The notes beneath the pieces are model-generated. The model saw only the letters and a list, made by a program, of their open reading frames with translations, did not search any database and had not been told where the DNA came from. Shown piece by piece: positions 1-8,946 of a stretch of DNA of 55,961 bases. Every line of letters begins with the position of its first letter. Position 1 is the stretch's first letter. Origin of the DNA: Bacillota bacterium (lineage in GTDB: Bacteria; Bacillota; UBA994); NCBI GenBank assembly GCA_009773495.1, contig WSXW01000011.1:1-55961 (forward strand), read 5' to 3'. Position numbers and translations under genes: made by a program.

Positions 1-99
1 TGTGTCATACCTCTTTTTACCCCCAAATCACTAATTTATAGCCCATCCACCTCAATTTCCACGAAAATGAACATCCTTTATACCGACTTACTGCAACTC

Positions 100-139
100 A
101 GTTGCACTCACTCTGACAAAGTTGCATTTACTCTGACTA
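100..139. repeat. 20-nt direct repeat, two copies
   Basis: Two adjacent 20-nt units share AGTTGCA, then a variable triplet, then ACTCTGAC. The first is 100-119 and the second 120-139, with three or four differences. Just to the left TGCAAC/GTTGCA forms a short inverted repeat. Such stacked short repeats occur at ends of some insertion elements and in regulatory regions; which applies here cannot be told. Confidence 0.6.
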
Positions 140-147
140 GTCACCTA

Positions 148-169
148 TTTTTGCGCGATTTTTGCGCGA
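148..169. repeat. 11-nt perfect tandem repeat
   Basis: TTTTTGCGCGA occurs twice head to tail, at 148-158 and 159-169. It lies in the gap beyond the codY terminator. Function unknown. Confidence 0.7.
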
Positions 170-300
170 CATAACGGAATTTTATGTTAGCAGCTACTAT
201 GGGCTCTCCGCTTGGAGAGCCCAAGGGGGTATCCTATTTAACCTAGCAAACTATTACTACTTGGTAAGCGCTGCACGCCTTAATCATTGACCCTAAATTT

Positions 301-342
301 AATATAAGAAAAGGGCTACACATGCAGCCCTTTTCTTATATT
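301..342 (-). terminator. intrinsic terminator of the dprA-codY operon
   Basis: A perfect 17-bp stem (301-317 with 326-342) encloses an 8-base loop. A- and T-rich ends make it potentially bidirectional. It overlaps the codY stop codon (341-343) by two bases, so the operon ends directly after codY. Confidence 0.9.
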
Positions 343-1114
343 AATGGTTCTTTTTTGCCAGTTCTTCAAGCAGCTTATTGTTAAGCACCTTTATGTAGGT
401 CCCCTTCATACCTAAGGAACGGGACTCAATAACACCTGCGCTTTCGAGCTTGCGCAAAGCATTTACGATGACGGACCGAGTGATACCAGCCTGATCAGCA
501 ATTTTACTTGCGACAAGCAAGCCCTCTTGCTCGTTGCCCAGTTCGCGCATGATATGCTCGACAGCCTCGAGTTCTGAATAAGACAAGGCGTCAACAGCCA
601 TCTCTACCGTAGCGCGCTGCCGCGACTCTTGGCTGGCTGCCTCAGTACGAGCGCGCAAAATCTCCATCGCTAGAACTGTCGCCCCAAACTCCGCCAAGGC
701 GATGTCGTCGTCTACGAGTGGCTCCTCAAAACGAGCTATGAGCAATGTGCCGAGGCGCTCACCTCTCCCTACTACGGGGATAATGGTAGTAATCTTACGG
801 ATATGTTCACAGGTAGATGCATCGAAAACACAGTTCTCTGTCTCGCGACAGTTAATGTTACTTTCCTTAACATCAAGCAGCCTGTCGTTATAGTCGCTTG
901 GAAAACGCCCTGCGCGCACGTGCCTCTTCAGAGCGTCACATTCATAATCGTCAATTAGCGCTACGCCGAGCAGCTTGCCTCTAGTATTGAGTATGTAGGT
1001 ATTAGCACCGAATACTTGACTAAAGAGCTGAGCCAAATCGCTAAACCTTACAGCTTCACCCGCTGATTGCTGTAATACTCTATTGAGTCTGCGTGTCTTT
1101 TCTAATAAACTCAT
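341..1114 (-). CDS. codY: GTP- and branched-chain amino acid-sensing global repressor CodY
   Basis: CodY is a cytoplasmic transcription factor that represses nutrient-limitation genes when bound to GTP and isoleucine, leucine or valine. The 257-residue product has the family layout: an N-terminal GAF sensor (about 1-155, opening MSLLEKTRRLNRVL), a linker helix, and a C-terminal winged helix containing ASKIADQAGITRSVIVNALR. The ATG at 1114 matches family N-termini; an ATG one codon upstream (1117) also fits the GGAGGT ribosome site. It is the last gene of the operon after hslU, the same neighbourhood as in Bacillus. In many Bacillota CodY represses motility genes, but no clear CodY box is seen in this window. 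Confidence 0.97.
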   Translation of the reverse strand: MSLLEKTRRLNRVLQQSAGEAVRFSDLAQLFSQVFGANTYILNTRGKLLGVALIDDYECDALKRHVRAGRFPSDYNDRLLDVKESNINCRETENCVFDASTCEHIRKITTIIPVVGRGERLGTLLIARFEEPLVDDDIALAEFGATVLAMEILRARTEAASQESRQRATVEMAVDALSYSELEAVEHIMRELGNEQEGLLVASKIADQAGITRSVIVNALRKLESAGVIESRSLGMKGTYIKVLNNKLLEELAKKNH

Positions 1115-1131
1115 CATCCACAACCTCCACT

Positions 1132-2499
1132 CTAAAGTATATACTTTCCTAAATCTGCACTCCCTAGTAGGGGCTCAAGTTTACTTCGCACGTAAGCTCC
1201 GTCAATTGTGTAGTCTGCTTGCTCATCCGTGCCTGCTTCAAAACTGTACTCCTCTAAAACCCTCTCCAATATTGTGTGCAGTCTCCGTGCGCCAATGTCT
1301 TGACCTTGGGAATTGATGTTGAAGGCCGCCTGGGCAATCGCTGCTACTGCGCACTCCGTAAAATTCAGGGAGACCCCTTCGGTAGAAAAGAGGGCCTGGT
1401 ACTGCTTCAATAGGGATGTGCGCGGCTCGGTTAGGATACGCCGTAGGTCTTCGCGCCTTAAGCTCTTCAACTCTACCCGTACCGGAAATCTACCTTGGAG
1501 TTCCGGAATCAGATCACTTGGCTTTGACATATGAAATGCACCTGCCGCGATAAACAACACGAAATCGGTACGAACTGGTCCGTATTTAGTATTTACCGTT
1601 GAACCCTCTACTATTGGTAAGATATCTCTCTGTACTCCCTCGCGCGAGACATCCGGCCCGTGCCCGCCTGATTTCATAGCTACTTTATCAATCTCGTCAA
1701 TGAAGATAATACCGTTCTGCTCGGCTAGTTCTATACCGCGGGAGGCAATATCCTCGCTATCTAGTAGCCTCTCAGCTTCTTCTTGCGCGAGCGAACGGCG
1801 AGCTTGCGCCACGGTTACTCTTTTCTTCTTCGTTCGCTTAGGCATGAATTGCGAGAGCATGTCCGAAACATTCGCTCCCAACTCCTCCATACCACTACCC
1901 ATGAACATGTCTGTAGGGTTAGGTCGGTCAGTGACCTCGATATCAATAGCATGATTCTCGAGTTCGCCTCGGGACAATCGCTCCTGGAAACGTTTACGCA
2001 GCTCCGCGCCATCGTCGGACTGAGGTTCAACTTGTTCGCGACTCTCCCCGAATAGCGTTTGAAAGGGGTTGGATTGCTGTTTGCGGCGGGATGGAACAAA
2101 AATATCCAAGATACTCTCTTCGGCACGACGACGAGCCTCTGGCATTACCGTCTCGCGGCGCTCTTCGCGTACCATGCGTATGGCACTCTCGACAAGGTCT
2201 CTGACCATAGATTCAACATCTCTACCAACATACCCGACTTCTGTATACTTTGTGGCCTCTACTTTAACGAAAGGGGCATTGATGAGCCGGGCCAGTCTGC
2301 GGGCAATTTCGGTCTTGCCTACTCCCGTAGGCCCTATCATTAAAATATTCTTAGGGGTGATTTCCTCGCGTGCTTCCTTGGGTAACTGCATCCTTCGATA
2401 TCTGTTACGTAGAGCTAACGCCACGGCTTTTTTAGCATCGTCTTGCCCTACAATATGTTTGTCTAACTCGGCTACAACTTGTGCAGGTCTTAGCTCCAC
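1132..2499 (-). CDS. hslU: ATP-dependent protease ATPase subunit HslU (ClpY)
   Basis: HslU is the AAA+ hexamer that unfolds substrates and feeds them to the HslV peptidase. The 455-residue length is normal. Walker A GPTGVGKT lies near residues 56-63 and Walker B FIDEID in the second half. The insertion domain lies between them, and the C-terminus ends in the usual short hydrophobic tail (KYIL) that docks into HslV. The start is GTG, overlapping the hslV TAG by one base, with GGAGG nine bases upstream, so translation is coupled to hslV. Confidence 0.97.
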   Translation of the reverse strand: MELRPAQVVAELDKHIVGQDDAKKAVALALRNRYRRMQLPKEAREEITPKNILMIGPTGVGKTEIARRLARLINAPFVKVEATKYTEVGYVGRDVESMVRDLVESAIRMVREERRETVMPEARRRAEESILDIFVPSRRKQQSNPFQTLFGESREQVEPQSDDGAELRKRFQERLSRGELENHAIDIEVTDRPNPTDMFMGSGMEELGANVSDMLSQFMPKRTKKKRVTVAQARRSLAQEEAERLLDSEDIASRGIELAEQNGIIFIDEIDKVAMKSGGHGPDVSREGVQRDILPIVEGSTVNTKYGPVRTDFVLFIAAGAFHMSKPSDLIPELQGRFPVRVELKSLRREDLRRILTEPRTSLLKQYQALFSTEGVSLNFTECAVAAIAQAAFNINSQGQDIGARRLHTILERVLEEYSFEAGTDEQADYTIDGAYVRSKLEPLLGSADLGKYIL

Positions 2500-3056
2500 T
2501 ATTTCCCACCTCCGGGCAGTTCTTCAACCAATATATGGGCATTGGTATAAACACATATCTCTGCCGCCACCCCGAGGGACGCCTCAACAATCTGTTTGGG
2601 CGAAAAATCTGTATAGCGGAGAAGCGCTCTCGCTGCAGCCAGGGCAAACCCACCGCCGGAGCCAATCGCCAATACACCGTCATCCGGCTCAAGGACCTCT
2701 CCTCCGCCGGAGATCAGTAGGAGAGTCTCACCATCTGTGACCAACATCTCCGCTTCTAAACGACGCAATAAACGATCGGCTCGCCACTCCTTAGCTGTCT
2801 CTACAGCCGCCCTAACTAGCTGACCTCCGTGTTCCTGTAGCTTACCTTCAAATTTTTCTGCTAACACAAATGCGTCTGCCACTGCACCAGCAAACCCCAC
2901 GATAACACGTCCCCCGTATAATTTCCGTAGTTTCCGGGCACTGCCTTTGACAATCATATGGTTAGCCATCGTTACCTGCCCGTCGGAACCGATGGCCGCC
3001 CCCTGTCCGGGCCTAGAGACTGCAACTACAGTCGTGCCATGCATCGCACCATGCAT
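2499..3056 (-). CDS. hslV: ATP-dependent protease peptidase subunit HslV (ClpQ)
   Basis: HslV is the proteasome-like peptidase ring working with HslU. The protein (185 residues) contains the N-terminal nucleophile segment GTTVVAV. The catalytic threonine is expected after removal of a short leader, as in homologues starting MFHGTT. The leader here is MHGAMHG, an apparent duplication of ATGCATGG, so there are two possible ATG starts (3056 and 3044). GGGGGTG lies seven bases before the first, which is used here. The gene sits between xerC and hslU as in the Bacillus codV-clpQ-clpY-codY operon. Confidence 0.96.
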   Translation of the reverse strand: MHGAMHGTTVVAVSRPGQGAAIGSDGQVTMANHMIVKGSARKLRKLYGGRVIVGFAGAVADAFVLAEKFEGKLQEHGGQLVRAAVETAKEWRADRLLRRLEAEMLVTDGETLLLISGGGEVLEPDDGVLAIGSGGGFALAAARALLRYTDFSPKQIVEASLGVAAEICVYTNAHILVEELPGGGK

Positions 3057-3071
3057 TAAATCACACCCCCT

Positions 3072-3950
3072 TTACGCTCTCGGGTGAGCTTTACTATAGA
3101 CCGCTTTAATACGCTCACCTGTTACATGGGTATAGATCTGTGTAGTAGAGACGTTAGCATGCCCTAAAAGTTCTTGAACACTGCGCAGGTCCGCACCGTT
3201 GTCTAGTAGGTGTGTAGCGAAAGTGTGGCGTAGAGAGTGAGGCGTGACACCAGTCTGTAGCGCGGCTCTCTCTACGTATTTGTCTACGATTCTACCTAGG
3301 CTCCGTTGACTAAGCTTCGTGCCCCGATAATTAACAAACACGTGCAACGTGCCCTGAGATGCCACCAAGCACGGACGCACATCATTTATGTAGGTCTTAA
3401 GCTGCACCTCAGCCAGCTTGCCGAAGGGCACTATACGCTCCTTAGAACCTTTCCCCATGACTTTGAGTGTTCGCGACGACCATTCAATGTCCGAAACCCT
3501 CAACCCGGAAATTTCACTGGCGCGACATCCGGTAGCATAGAGTATCTCTAGCAGCGCCCGATCTCGACAACCCAGCGGAGAGTGGTCAGGGGTGGATAGC
3601 ATTAGTTCCATTTCCTTAGCGTATAAGAACACAGGTAGCGTTTTTTTTCGTTTAGGAAGTGCTACGGCGGCAGCGGGGTTCCCTGTAAGTCCTTCAGTGC
3701 GAACCAGAAAATTAAAAAAGGAGCGCAAGCAGGAAATCTTGCGCGATACGCTGCTCTTAGCATAGCCTTGATGATTCAAATAGGAGAGGAATCGTCGGAC
3801 ATCGGCCTTCGTAATCCTTTCCCACTGTGTGTCTAGCCCTACAAAGGACATAAACTGACTAAGATCGTGAGCGTAACTCACTATCGTTTTCTCTGAATAG
3901 CCTTTTTCTACCTTTAAACTAAGAATAAAATTATCCAAGTTTGAGTCCAT
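3072..3950 (-). CDS. xerC: site-specific tyrosine recombinase XerC/CodV
   Basis: XerC with XerD resolves chromosome dimers at dif. The 292-residue protein has the N-terminal SAM-like core-binding domain (about 1-90) and the C-terminal catalytic domain. All catalytic residues are visible: Arg143 in ATGCRASE, His238 and Arg241 in HSLRH, His264 in LLGHANV and Tyr273 in QIYTHV. The ATG at 3950 gives the family-like start MDSNLDNFI; a GTG at 3962 is an alternative four codons upstream. It lies between trmFO and hslV, an ancestral Bacillota order, so this is the housekeeping recombinase and not a mobile integrase. Confidence 0.95.
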   Translation of the reverse strand: MDSNLDNFILSLKVEKGYSEKTIVSYAHDLSQFMSFVGLDTQWERITKADVRRFLSYLNHQGYAKSSVSRKISCLRSFFNFLVRTEGLTGNPAAAVALPKRKKTLPVFLYAKEMELMLSTPDHSPLGCRDRALLEILYATGCRASEISGLRVSDIEWSSRTLKVMGKGSKERIVPFGKLAEVQLKTYINDVRPCLVASQGTLHVFVNYRGTKLSQRSLGRIVDKYVERAALQTGVTPHSLRHTFATHLLDNGADLRSVQELLGHANVSTTQIYTHVTGERIKAVYSKAHPRA

Positions 3951-3984
3951 CAGCATCACCACTAGAATCTTAACATGCGGTGGC

Positions 3985-5310
3985 TTAAACCGACAAGTGA
4001 CTAAGCATGCCTTTGTTAAAAAAGTCTGTCAATTCCTGCAGCGCTCTCTCCCCATACGCCTTATTACGAAGCTTGCGATCCCTCGGGGGGTTGTCTAAAG
4101 GCGGGAACAAGCCAAAGGTAACGTTCATAGGCTGAAAAGCAGACCCCACATCCTCAGTAATATAGTGAAATAACGCTCCGTGGGCGGTTACATGGGGCAT
4201 AATTAGAGGATCTAGCCCGTGTGATTGCCTACCCGCGTTGATGCCAACCAAAAGTCCACACGCAGCCGACTCAACATAACCCTCTACACCCGTCAATTGT
4301 CCAGCAAAAAAGACCCTAGGCTCTTCTTTCCACTGAAGTGTGGAACTAAGGACTTGGCGGGAATTAATGAAGGTATTCCGGTGCATTACACCATAGCGCA
4401 CAAATTCTGCCTGCCCTAACGCCGGTATCAGGGAGAAGACCCTCTTCTGCTCCCCCCATTTGAGTCTAGTTTGAAATCCAACCATATTATACAGAGTGCC
4501 AGCTCTGTTATCCTGTCTCAATTGAACAACAGCAAATGGCCTCTTGCCCGTCCGTGGGTCGGTCAGGCCTACTGGCTTGAGGGGGCCGAAAAGCATTGTC
4601 TCTCTTCCCCGTTCTGCCATTGTCTCGATAGGCATACAACCTTCAAAGGAGACCAAGCTATCAGTCTCCTTGAGCTCTTGGCGCTCGGCTCCCAAGAGCT
4701 CCGCGTAGAAGATATTATACTCCTCTTCTGTCATGGGGCAGTTAACATATGCCGCATCCCCCTTGTTGTAGCGAGAAGCAAGGAAAGCACTCTCTAAATC
4801 TATCGAGTCCGTTGTCACTATTGGTGCTGCAGCATCAAAGAAAGCTAAATACTCTTGCCCTAAACGTTCTTTAAGGCGTGTGGCCAAAGCATTAGACGTA
4901 AGTGGCCCGGTGGCCACTACCACTATGCCCGAAGTAGGGATATCAGTAAGTTCTTCACGGACCACTTCGATAAGAGGGTGCTCCGCAATTTGACGGGTAA
5001 TGTATGTGGCAAACTCCTCTCGATCAACTGCTAAGGCACCACCAGCTGGGACCTGAGTTTGCTCGGCAGCCTGCATGGTAAGTGAGCCTAGCCGACGCAT
5101 CTCTTCTTTAAGTAACCCTACAGCGTTCTCGACTCCAGCTGCGCGCAGGGAATTGCTGCAGACTAGTTCGCCCAGAAGATCTGTATGATGGGCACCAGTG
5201 CTTAGGAGCGGCCGCATCTCATATAGTCTAACCTTTACGCCCTGCCGAGCAATCTGCCAGGCAGCTTCACTGCCAGCTAAACCTCCGCCGATTACTACTA
5301 CTTCATTCAT
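3985..5310 (-). CDS. trmFO: methylenetetrahydrofolate-tRNA-(uracil-5-)-methyltransferase TrmFO
   Basis: This folate- and FAD-dependent enzyme makes m5U54 in the tRNA T-loop. The 441-residue protein begins with the dinucleotide-binding motif [14 protein letters not shown]. It contains the TrmFO segments [20 protein letters not shown] and the C-terminal YGERAL helix. The ATG at 5310 follows AGGAGG at a good distance and overlaps the topA TGA as ATGA; the longer reading frame to 5337 is inside topA. The conserved neighbours topA and xerC support the call. Confidence 0.97.
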   Translation of the reverse strand: MNEVVVIGGGLAGSEAAWQIARQGVKVRLYEMRPLLSTGAHHTDLLGELVCSNSLRAAGVENAVGLLKEEMRRLGSLTMQAAEQTQVPAGGALAVDREEFATYITRQIAEHPLIEVVREELTDIPTSGIVVVATGPLTSNALATRLKERLGQEYLAFFDAAAPIVTTDSIDLESAFLASRYNKGDAAYVNCPMTEEEYNIFYAELLGAERQELKETDSLVSFEGCMPIETMAERGRETMLFGPLKPVGLTDPRTGKRPFAVVQLRQDNRAGTLYNMVGFQTRLKWGEQKRVFSLIPALGQAEFVRYGVMHRNTFINSRQVLSSTLQWKEEPRVFFAGQLTGVEGYVESAACGLLVGINAGRQSHGLDPLIMPHVTAHGALFHYITEDVGSAFQPMNVTFGLFPPLDNPPRDRKLRNKAYGERALQELTDFFNKGMLSHLSV

Positions 5311-7370
5311 AATTTTTCCTCCTGTGATGATTCGCACTTAGGATTGGCGCAAGCATAAGTAGACTCGCCGTTTTTCGCTTTCTTTTCTGTTGTAAAGCTA
5401 CTACATTTCTCACACTTATGGTCGCTAGGTTTGTTCCATACCACAAACCCGCAGGCCGGATAGTTTGCACACCCGTAAAACAATCTACCCTTCTTGCTCC
5501 GCCGCTCCACTACCTTGCCACTACACAAAGGACAAACCGCTCCTGTTTCCTTAAGCAGTGGTTTAGTATTACGACAGTCGGGAAATCCTGGACAAGCCAA
5601 GAATTTGCCGAAACGGCCGTTCTTAATAACCATATTTCGTCCACAATGCTCGCACATTTCATCAGTCTCTTCATCCGGCAAATCGACCTTTTCTACGCCT
5701 TCGAATGCTCGTTCCAGCTTGACAGCGAATGGTTCATAAAACTCCTGCAGTATCTGCTCTGGGGTGACTTTGCCCGATTCGATTTCATCCAATTCATCTT
5801 CCATAGTAGCTGTAAATTTAACATCCACGATCTCAGGAAAGTATTCCTTAAGAATATCCACAACCACCTGCCCGAGCTCTGTCGACCCAAAACGTTTTTG
5901 ATCTTTAATGACATAGCCGCGTTCTTGAATGGTGTCGATAATTGGTGCATAAGTACTTGGGCGTCCAATTCTCTGCTCTTCGAGGAGTTTTACTAGTGAG
6001 GCCTCGGTAAACCGTGGTGGCGGTTCCGTGAAGTGCTGTTTAGGGGTCAGCCGCGATAATGATAGTTCCTGCCCTACAATGAGGTCTGGTAGTTCTGTGG
6101 TTGCATCCTTGTCTTCGTCGTCTTGACCTTCAATGTAGAGACTCATAAAACCGGGGAACACGAGTCTAGAACCATTCGCTCTGAACACATGTTGGGAAGC
6201 ACAAATCTCCACTCCAACCGTGTCAAGCACGGCGTTTGCCATTTGTGAAGCTAGGAAGCGGTCATAAATCAGCTTGTACAAGCGATGTTGTTCCTTGCTC
6301 ATACGGTCTTTAATTTGATTTGGATGTCGTTCTACGTACGAAGGTCTTATAGCCTCGTGGGCATCCTGAGAACCACTTTTACCGGCAAACTGGCGCCCCT
6401 CATAATACTCCTTCCCGAAGTTATCAATAACATATTGCTTAGCACTAGCCATCGCGTCGGGGGAAAGCCTAGTGCTATCTGTACGCATATATGTAATCAA
6501 CCCAATGGAACCTTCCTTGCCTAACTCCACTCCTTCATATAAGGCCTGAGCTATGCGCATAGTCCGTTTAGCAGTAAAACCAAGCTTCCGCGACGACTCT
6601 TGCTGCAAAGTACTTGTAATAAAAGGAGGTGCTGGTTTTTTCTCTCTTTGTGCCTTTTTAACCTGCTTTACCACAAAGGGCTGGCCCTTCAGCCTGGCCA
6701 ATACCTCATCTACTGTTACTTCATTAGGCAGATCCACACCTGTCAGCTTCGCCTCAAAAGACTTGCCCGTCTCAGGCTTGAGAACAACTGTTAGACTCCA
6801 GTATTCAACGGACTGGAACGAGTCAATTTCGCGGTCCCTGTCAACAATTATACTCACGGCCACTGATTGCACCCTTCCAGCGCTTAGACCCTTCCTCACT
6901 TTAGCCCAAAGTAGCGGGGATAATTTATAGCCCACAATTCTGTCAAGAATGCGGCGAGTCTGCTGGGCATTAACCAAGGGCTCGTCGATCATGCGAGGCT
7001 GTTTAAATGCTTTCTGAATGGCGGTTTTGGTTATTTCGTTAAACGTGACTCTACACGGTGTCTTAATATCTACCTCCAGCGCTTGGGCCAGATGCCAAGA
7101 GATAGCTTCTCCTTCGCGGTCAGGGTCCGTTGCCAAAAATACTTTTTTGGACTTCTTCGCCGCATCCTTTAGCTCTTTGAGAAGATCACCTTTACCCCTA
7201 ATGGTGATATACTTAGGGGCAAAATTGTTTTCTATATCTACACCAAGCTGACTTTTGGGCAGATCCCGCAGGTGTCCTAAGGATGCCTTAACGGAATACC
7301 CTCGACCCAAATATTTTGAAATAGTCTTGGCCTTAGCCGGAGACTCAACGATCACAAGGTAGTTGGACAA
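5307..7370 (-). CDS. topA: DNA topoisomerase I (type IA)
   Basis: It relaxes negative supercoils by a 5'-phosphotyrosyl intermediate. The TOPRIM domain is at the start ([14 protein letters not shown], then [10 protein letters not shown] near 80-90). The catalytic tyrosine is about residue 294 in TYMRTDSTR. The C-terminus has three four-cysteine zinc ribbons (CEHCG, CPLCS, CEKCS). TTG at 7370 is chosen as start because GGAGTG precedes it by six bases and it gives [13 protein letters not shown] as in homologues; a GTG three codons upstream lies within that ribosome site. Length 687 is normal. Confidence 0.97.
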   Translation of the reverse strand: MSNYLVIVESPAKAKTISKYLGRGYSVKASLGHLRDLPKSQLGVDIENNFAPKYITIRGKGDLLKELKDAAKKSKKVFLATDPDREGEAISWHLAQALEVDIKTPCRVTFNEITKTAIQKAFKQPRMIDEPLVNAQQTRRILDRIVGYKLSPLLWAKVRKGLSAGRVQSVAVSIIVDRDREIDSFQSVEYWSLTVVLKPETGKSFEAKLTGVDLPNEVTVDEVLARLKGQPFVVKQVKKAQREKKPAPPFITSTLQQESSRKLGFTAKRTMRIAQALYEGVELGKEGSIGLITYMRTDSTRLSPDAMASAKQYVIDNFGKEYYEGRQFAGKSGSQDAHEAIRPSYVERHPNQIKDRMSKEQHRLYKLIYDRFLASQMANAVLDTVGVEICASQHVFRANGSRLVFPGFMSLYIEGQDDEDKDATTELPDLIVGQELSLSRLTPKQHFTEPPPRFTEASLVKLLEEQRIGRPSTYAPIIDTIQERGYVIKDQKRFGSTELGQVVVDILKEYFPEIVDVKFTATMEDELDEIESGKVTPEQILQEFYEPFAVKLERAFEGVEKVDLPDEETDEMCEHCGRNMVIKNGRFGKFLACPGFPDCRNTKPLLKETGAVCPLCSGKVVERRSKKGRLFYGCANYPACGFVVWNKPSDHKCEKCSSFTTEKKAKNGESTYACANPKCESSQEEKL

Positions 7371-7426
7371 CTGAATCACTCCAGACTGCTTTCCTTCACC
7401 TAATTATTAACCATAACGCTCGAAAC

Positions 7427-8491
7427 TTAACCAATTCTCAGCTGTATGTAAAGCCCACCGGGTTGTCGCTGCACGGCTCCAGCCACTTCAAGTTCAACTA
7501 GTTTGGCGGCCACAAGGGTAACTGGCAGACCGGCACGCTGAATTATCTCGTCAACATCTCGCGGTTCATGACCAAGAGCAGTGAGTATTAATTGCTCTTC
7601 TGTAGAAAATGCTTTAACCTCTGGTTTCGCCCCTGTATCTAGCCCATAATACTCCAAGAGATTGGAAGGCGCAAGTAGTGGAATAGCTCCTTGGACGATT
7701 AGGCGGTTTGGCCCACGGCTCTGTGGGCTGAAAATATTACCTGGCACAGCAAAAACATCTCTGCCCTGTTCCATAGCATGTTCAGCAGTAATTAACGAGC
7801 CACTGTGGATGTCACCTTCTACTATTATTACACCACGCGACAAACCACTGACGATGCGATTCCGAGCGGGAAAATGGTGCTTAAGGGGTGGCGTTCCAGG
7901 GCAGTACTCGCTGATTACTGCACCACCAGCCTCAACTATACGCGTAGCCAAATGCCTATTGACATGTGGATAGATCCGGTCAAGTCCCGATCCTAGAACA
8001 GCTATTGTTGTACCCCCACAACGTAATGTAACTACATGAGCCAATGTATCCACGCCTTGCGCTAACCCACTAACGATTGTGATACCCGAAGCTACCAAAG
8101 GCGGCACAAAGGTTTCAACTACCTGTCTGCCGTAAGGAGTGGGTTTGCGCGAACCTACTACTGACATCGCGCTTAGGGCAGCAATAGTGCCTTGAAGGTA
8201 TAATATCAATGGAGGCCTATAGAGCTCTAACAACTGTGAGGGATACTCTGAATCTCCGATGCTTATTACTCTACAATGTGCAGCGGCAAGATCTGCGCCA
8301 AAACGAACTGGGTCATGTTTAGCAACGGCCTTAGCCAGAGTATAAGCTAAGCTTGGCGCCACACCATGTTCGTGTTCCCATGCACCCGGAGTATTAAAAT
8401 CCTCTCCATTGGATAGATCGATATGTGCAATCTGCTCGTAGCGCAAGCTTGAAACCTGACTTAGCGCCGCAAGGATATCTATCCTTTCCAT
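7427..8491 (-). CDS. dprA: DNA-processing protein DprA (Smf)
   Basis: DprA protects incoming single-stranded DNA during natural transformation and loads RecA. The protein (354 residues) has an N-terminal helix-hairpin-helix/SAM-like region. A central Rossmann-like domain follows, with VVGSRKPTPYGRQ, SGLAQGVDTLAH and FPARNRIVSGLS, and then a C-terminal winged helix from about residue 290. ATG is preceded by GAGGGGGG. It is the first gene of the dprA-topA-trmFO-xerC-hslV-hslU-codY run; its usual upstream neighbour comM is about 45 kb away here, beyond the flagellar locus. Confidence 0.96.
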   Translation of the reverse strand: MERIDILAALSQVSSLRYEQIAHIDLSNGEDFNTPGAWEHEHGVAPSLAYTLAKAVAKHDPVRFGADLAAAHCRVISIGDSEYPSQLLELYRPPLILYLQGTIAALSAMSVVGSRKPTPYGRQVVETFVPPLVASGITIVSGLAQGVDTLAHVVTLRCGGTTIAVLGSGLDRIYPHVNRHLATRIVEAGGAVISEYCPGTPPLKHHFPARNRIVSGLSRGVIIVEGDIHSGSLITAEHAMEQGRDVFAVPGNIFSPQSRGPNRLIVQGAIPLLAPSNLLEYYGLDTGAKPEVKAFSTEEQLILTALGHEPRDVDEIIQRAGLPVTLVAAKLVELEVAGAVQRQPGGLYIQLRIG

Positions 8492-8518
8492 ATAATTCCC
8501 CCCTCTCAGTCATTCGTA

Positions 8519-8527
8519 ATTATAACA
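8519..8527 (-). promoter_or_regulatory. extended -10 promoter element before dprA
   Basis: Read on the minus strand the sequence is TGTTATAAT, a consensus extended -10 (TGnTATAAT), about 28 bases upstream of the dprA ATG. No good -35 box is seen. The -35 position falls inside the adjacent hairpin (8530-8556). Confidence 0.55.
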
Positions 8528-8529
8528 GG

Positions 8530-8556
8530 AAAAGCTGCATTGTACACGCAGCTTTT
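8530..8556. terminator. hairpin with U-tract between the NlpC/P60 gene and dprA
   Basis: A perfect 9-bp stem AAAAGCTGC/GCAGCTTTT has a 9-base loop and a T-run on the plus side. It could end transcription from the NlpC/P60 gene on the minus strand, where the T-run is only four. It abuts the dprA -10 element. Confidence 0.55.
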
Positions 8557-8946
8557 TGTGTAGTTGTGTAGAGCGCTTTCCACCGTCCGCTTGCCGCAGT
8601 TGTGGCAAACAGTGATGACAAGAATTCGCGCGGTTAATCACTACTCACAACTCACTAATTCCTAGGGGGGCCGAGGTAAACAAATAAGCGAATATCCAAT
8701 TTTGGGGGGCGAGAGCCAGGAGCAGCTATGTAGCATGTGCTCTGCGCCAAAAAACGAGTGGCAACGCTTAGTGCGTCACCACTGTGTACTGTGTGTCATG
8801 AGGAAGTAAATATAACCCAAAACATGAACTGGGCCCTAGAGTTTGAGGCGCTAGCTACGACCGGAGTCGGCGTGTCAGTGTCACGCCGCTACAACGGGTA
8901 GAGTCCTGTGCTATGTGCTATGTGCCATATGCCGTCCCCTACGTTA
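8557..8946. other. intergenic region between the NlpC/P60 gene and dprA
   Basis: About 390 bases without a supportable gene. The stretch contains degenerate short repeats of the kind found in the other gaps (TAATCACTACTCAC near 8635, GTGCTATGTGCTATGTGCC at 8907-8925). It also has small hairpins such as CGGCGTG/CACGCCG near 8868-8888 that lack a U-tract. Confidence 0.5.
8907..8933. repeat. degenerate GTGCTAT/GCACATAG repeat array
   Basis: GTGCTATGTGCTATGTGCCATAT is a run of 7-8-nt units that, read on the other strand, resembles the GCACATAG-type runs at 35855, 38841 and 50801. It lies just beyond the 3' end of the NlpC/P60 gene. Confidence 0.5.

Larger units (their letters stand above)
1..300. 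other. intergenic region downstream of codY
   Basis: No convincing gene is seen. The stretch holds two tandem repeats (100-139 and 148-169) and a 10-bp perfect hairpin, GGGCTCTCC/GGAGAGCCC with a 4-base loop, around 200-223. That hairpin has no U-tract on either side, so it is not a clear terminator. The gene further left is outside the window. Confidence 0.5.

Noticed and set aside
201-222. GGGCTCTCC hairpin as a terminator
   Set aside because: No U-tract on either strand.
3072-3962. tyrosine recombinase as a sign of a mobile island
   Set aside because: It lies in the conserved topA-trmFO-xerC-hslV order and is the housekeeping XerC.
5418-5996. 192-codon plus-strand frame within topA
   Set aside because: Shadow frame antisense to the conserved topoisomerase zinc-finger and catalytic region; no ribosome site.
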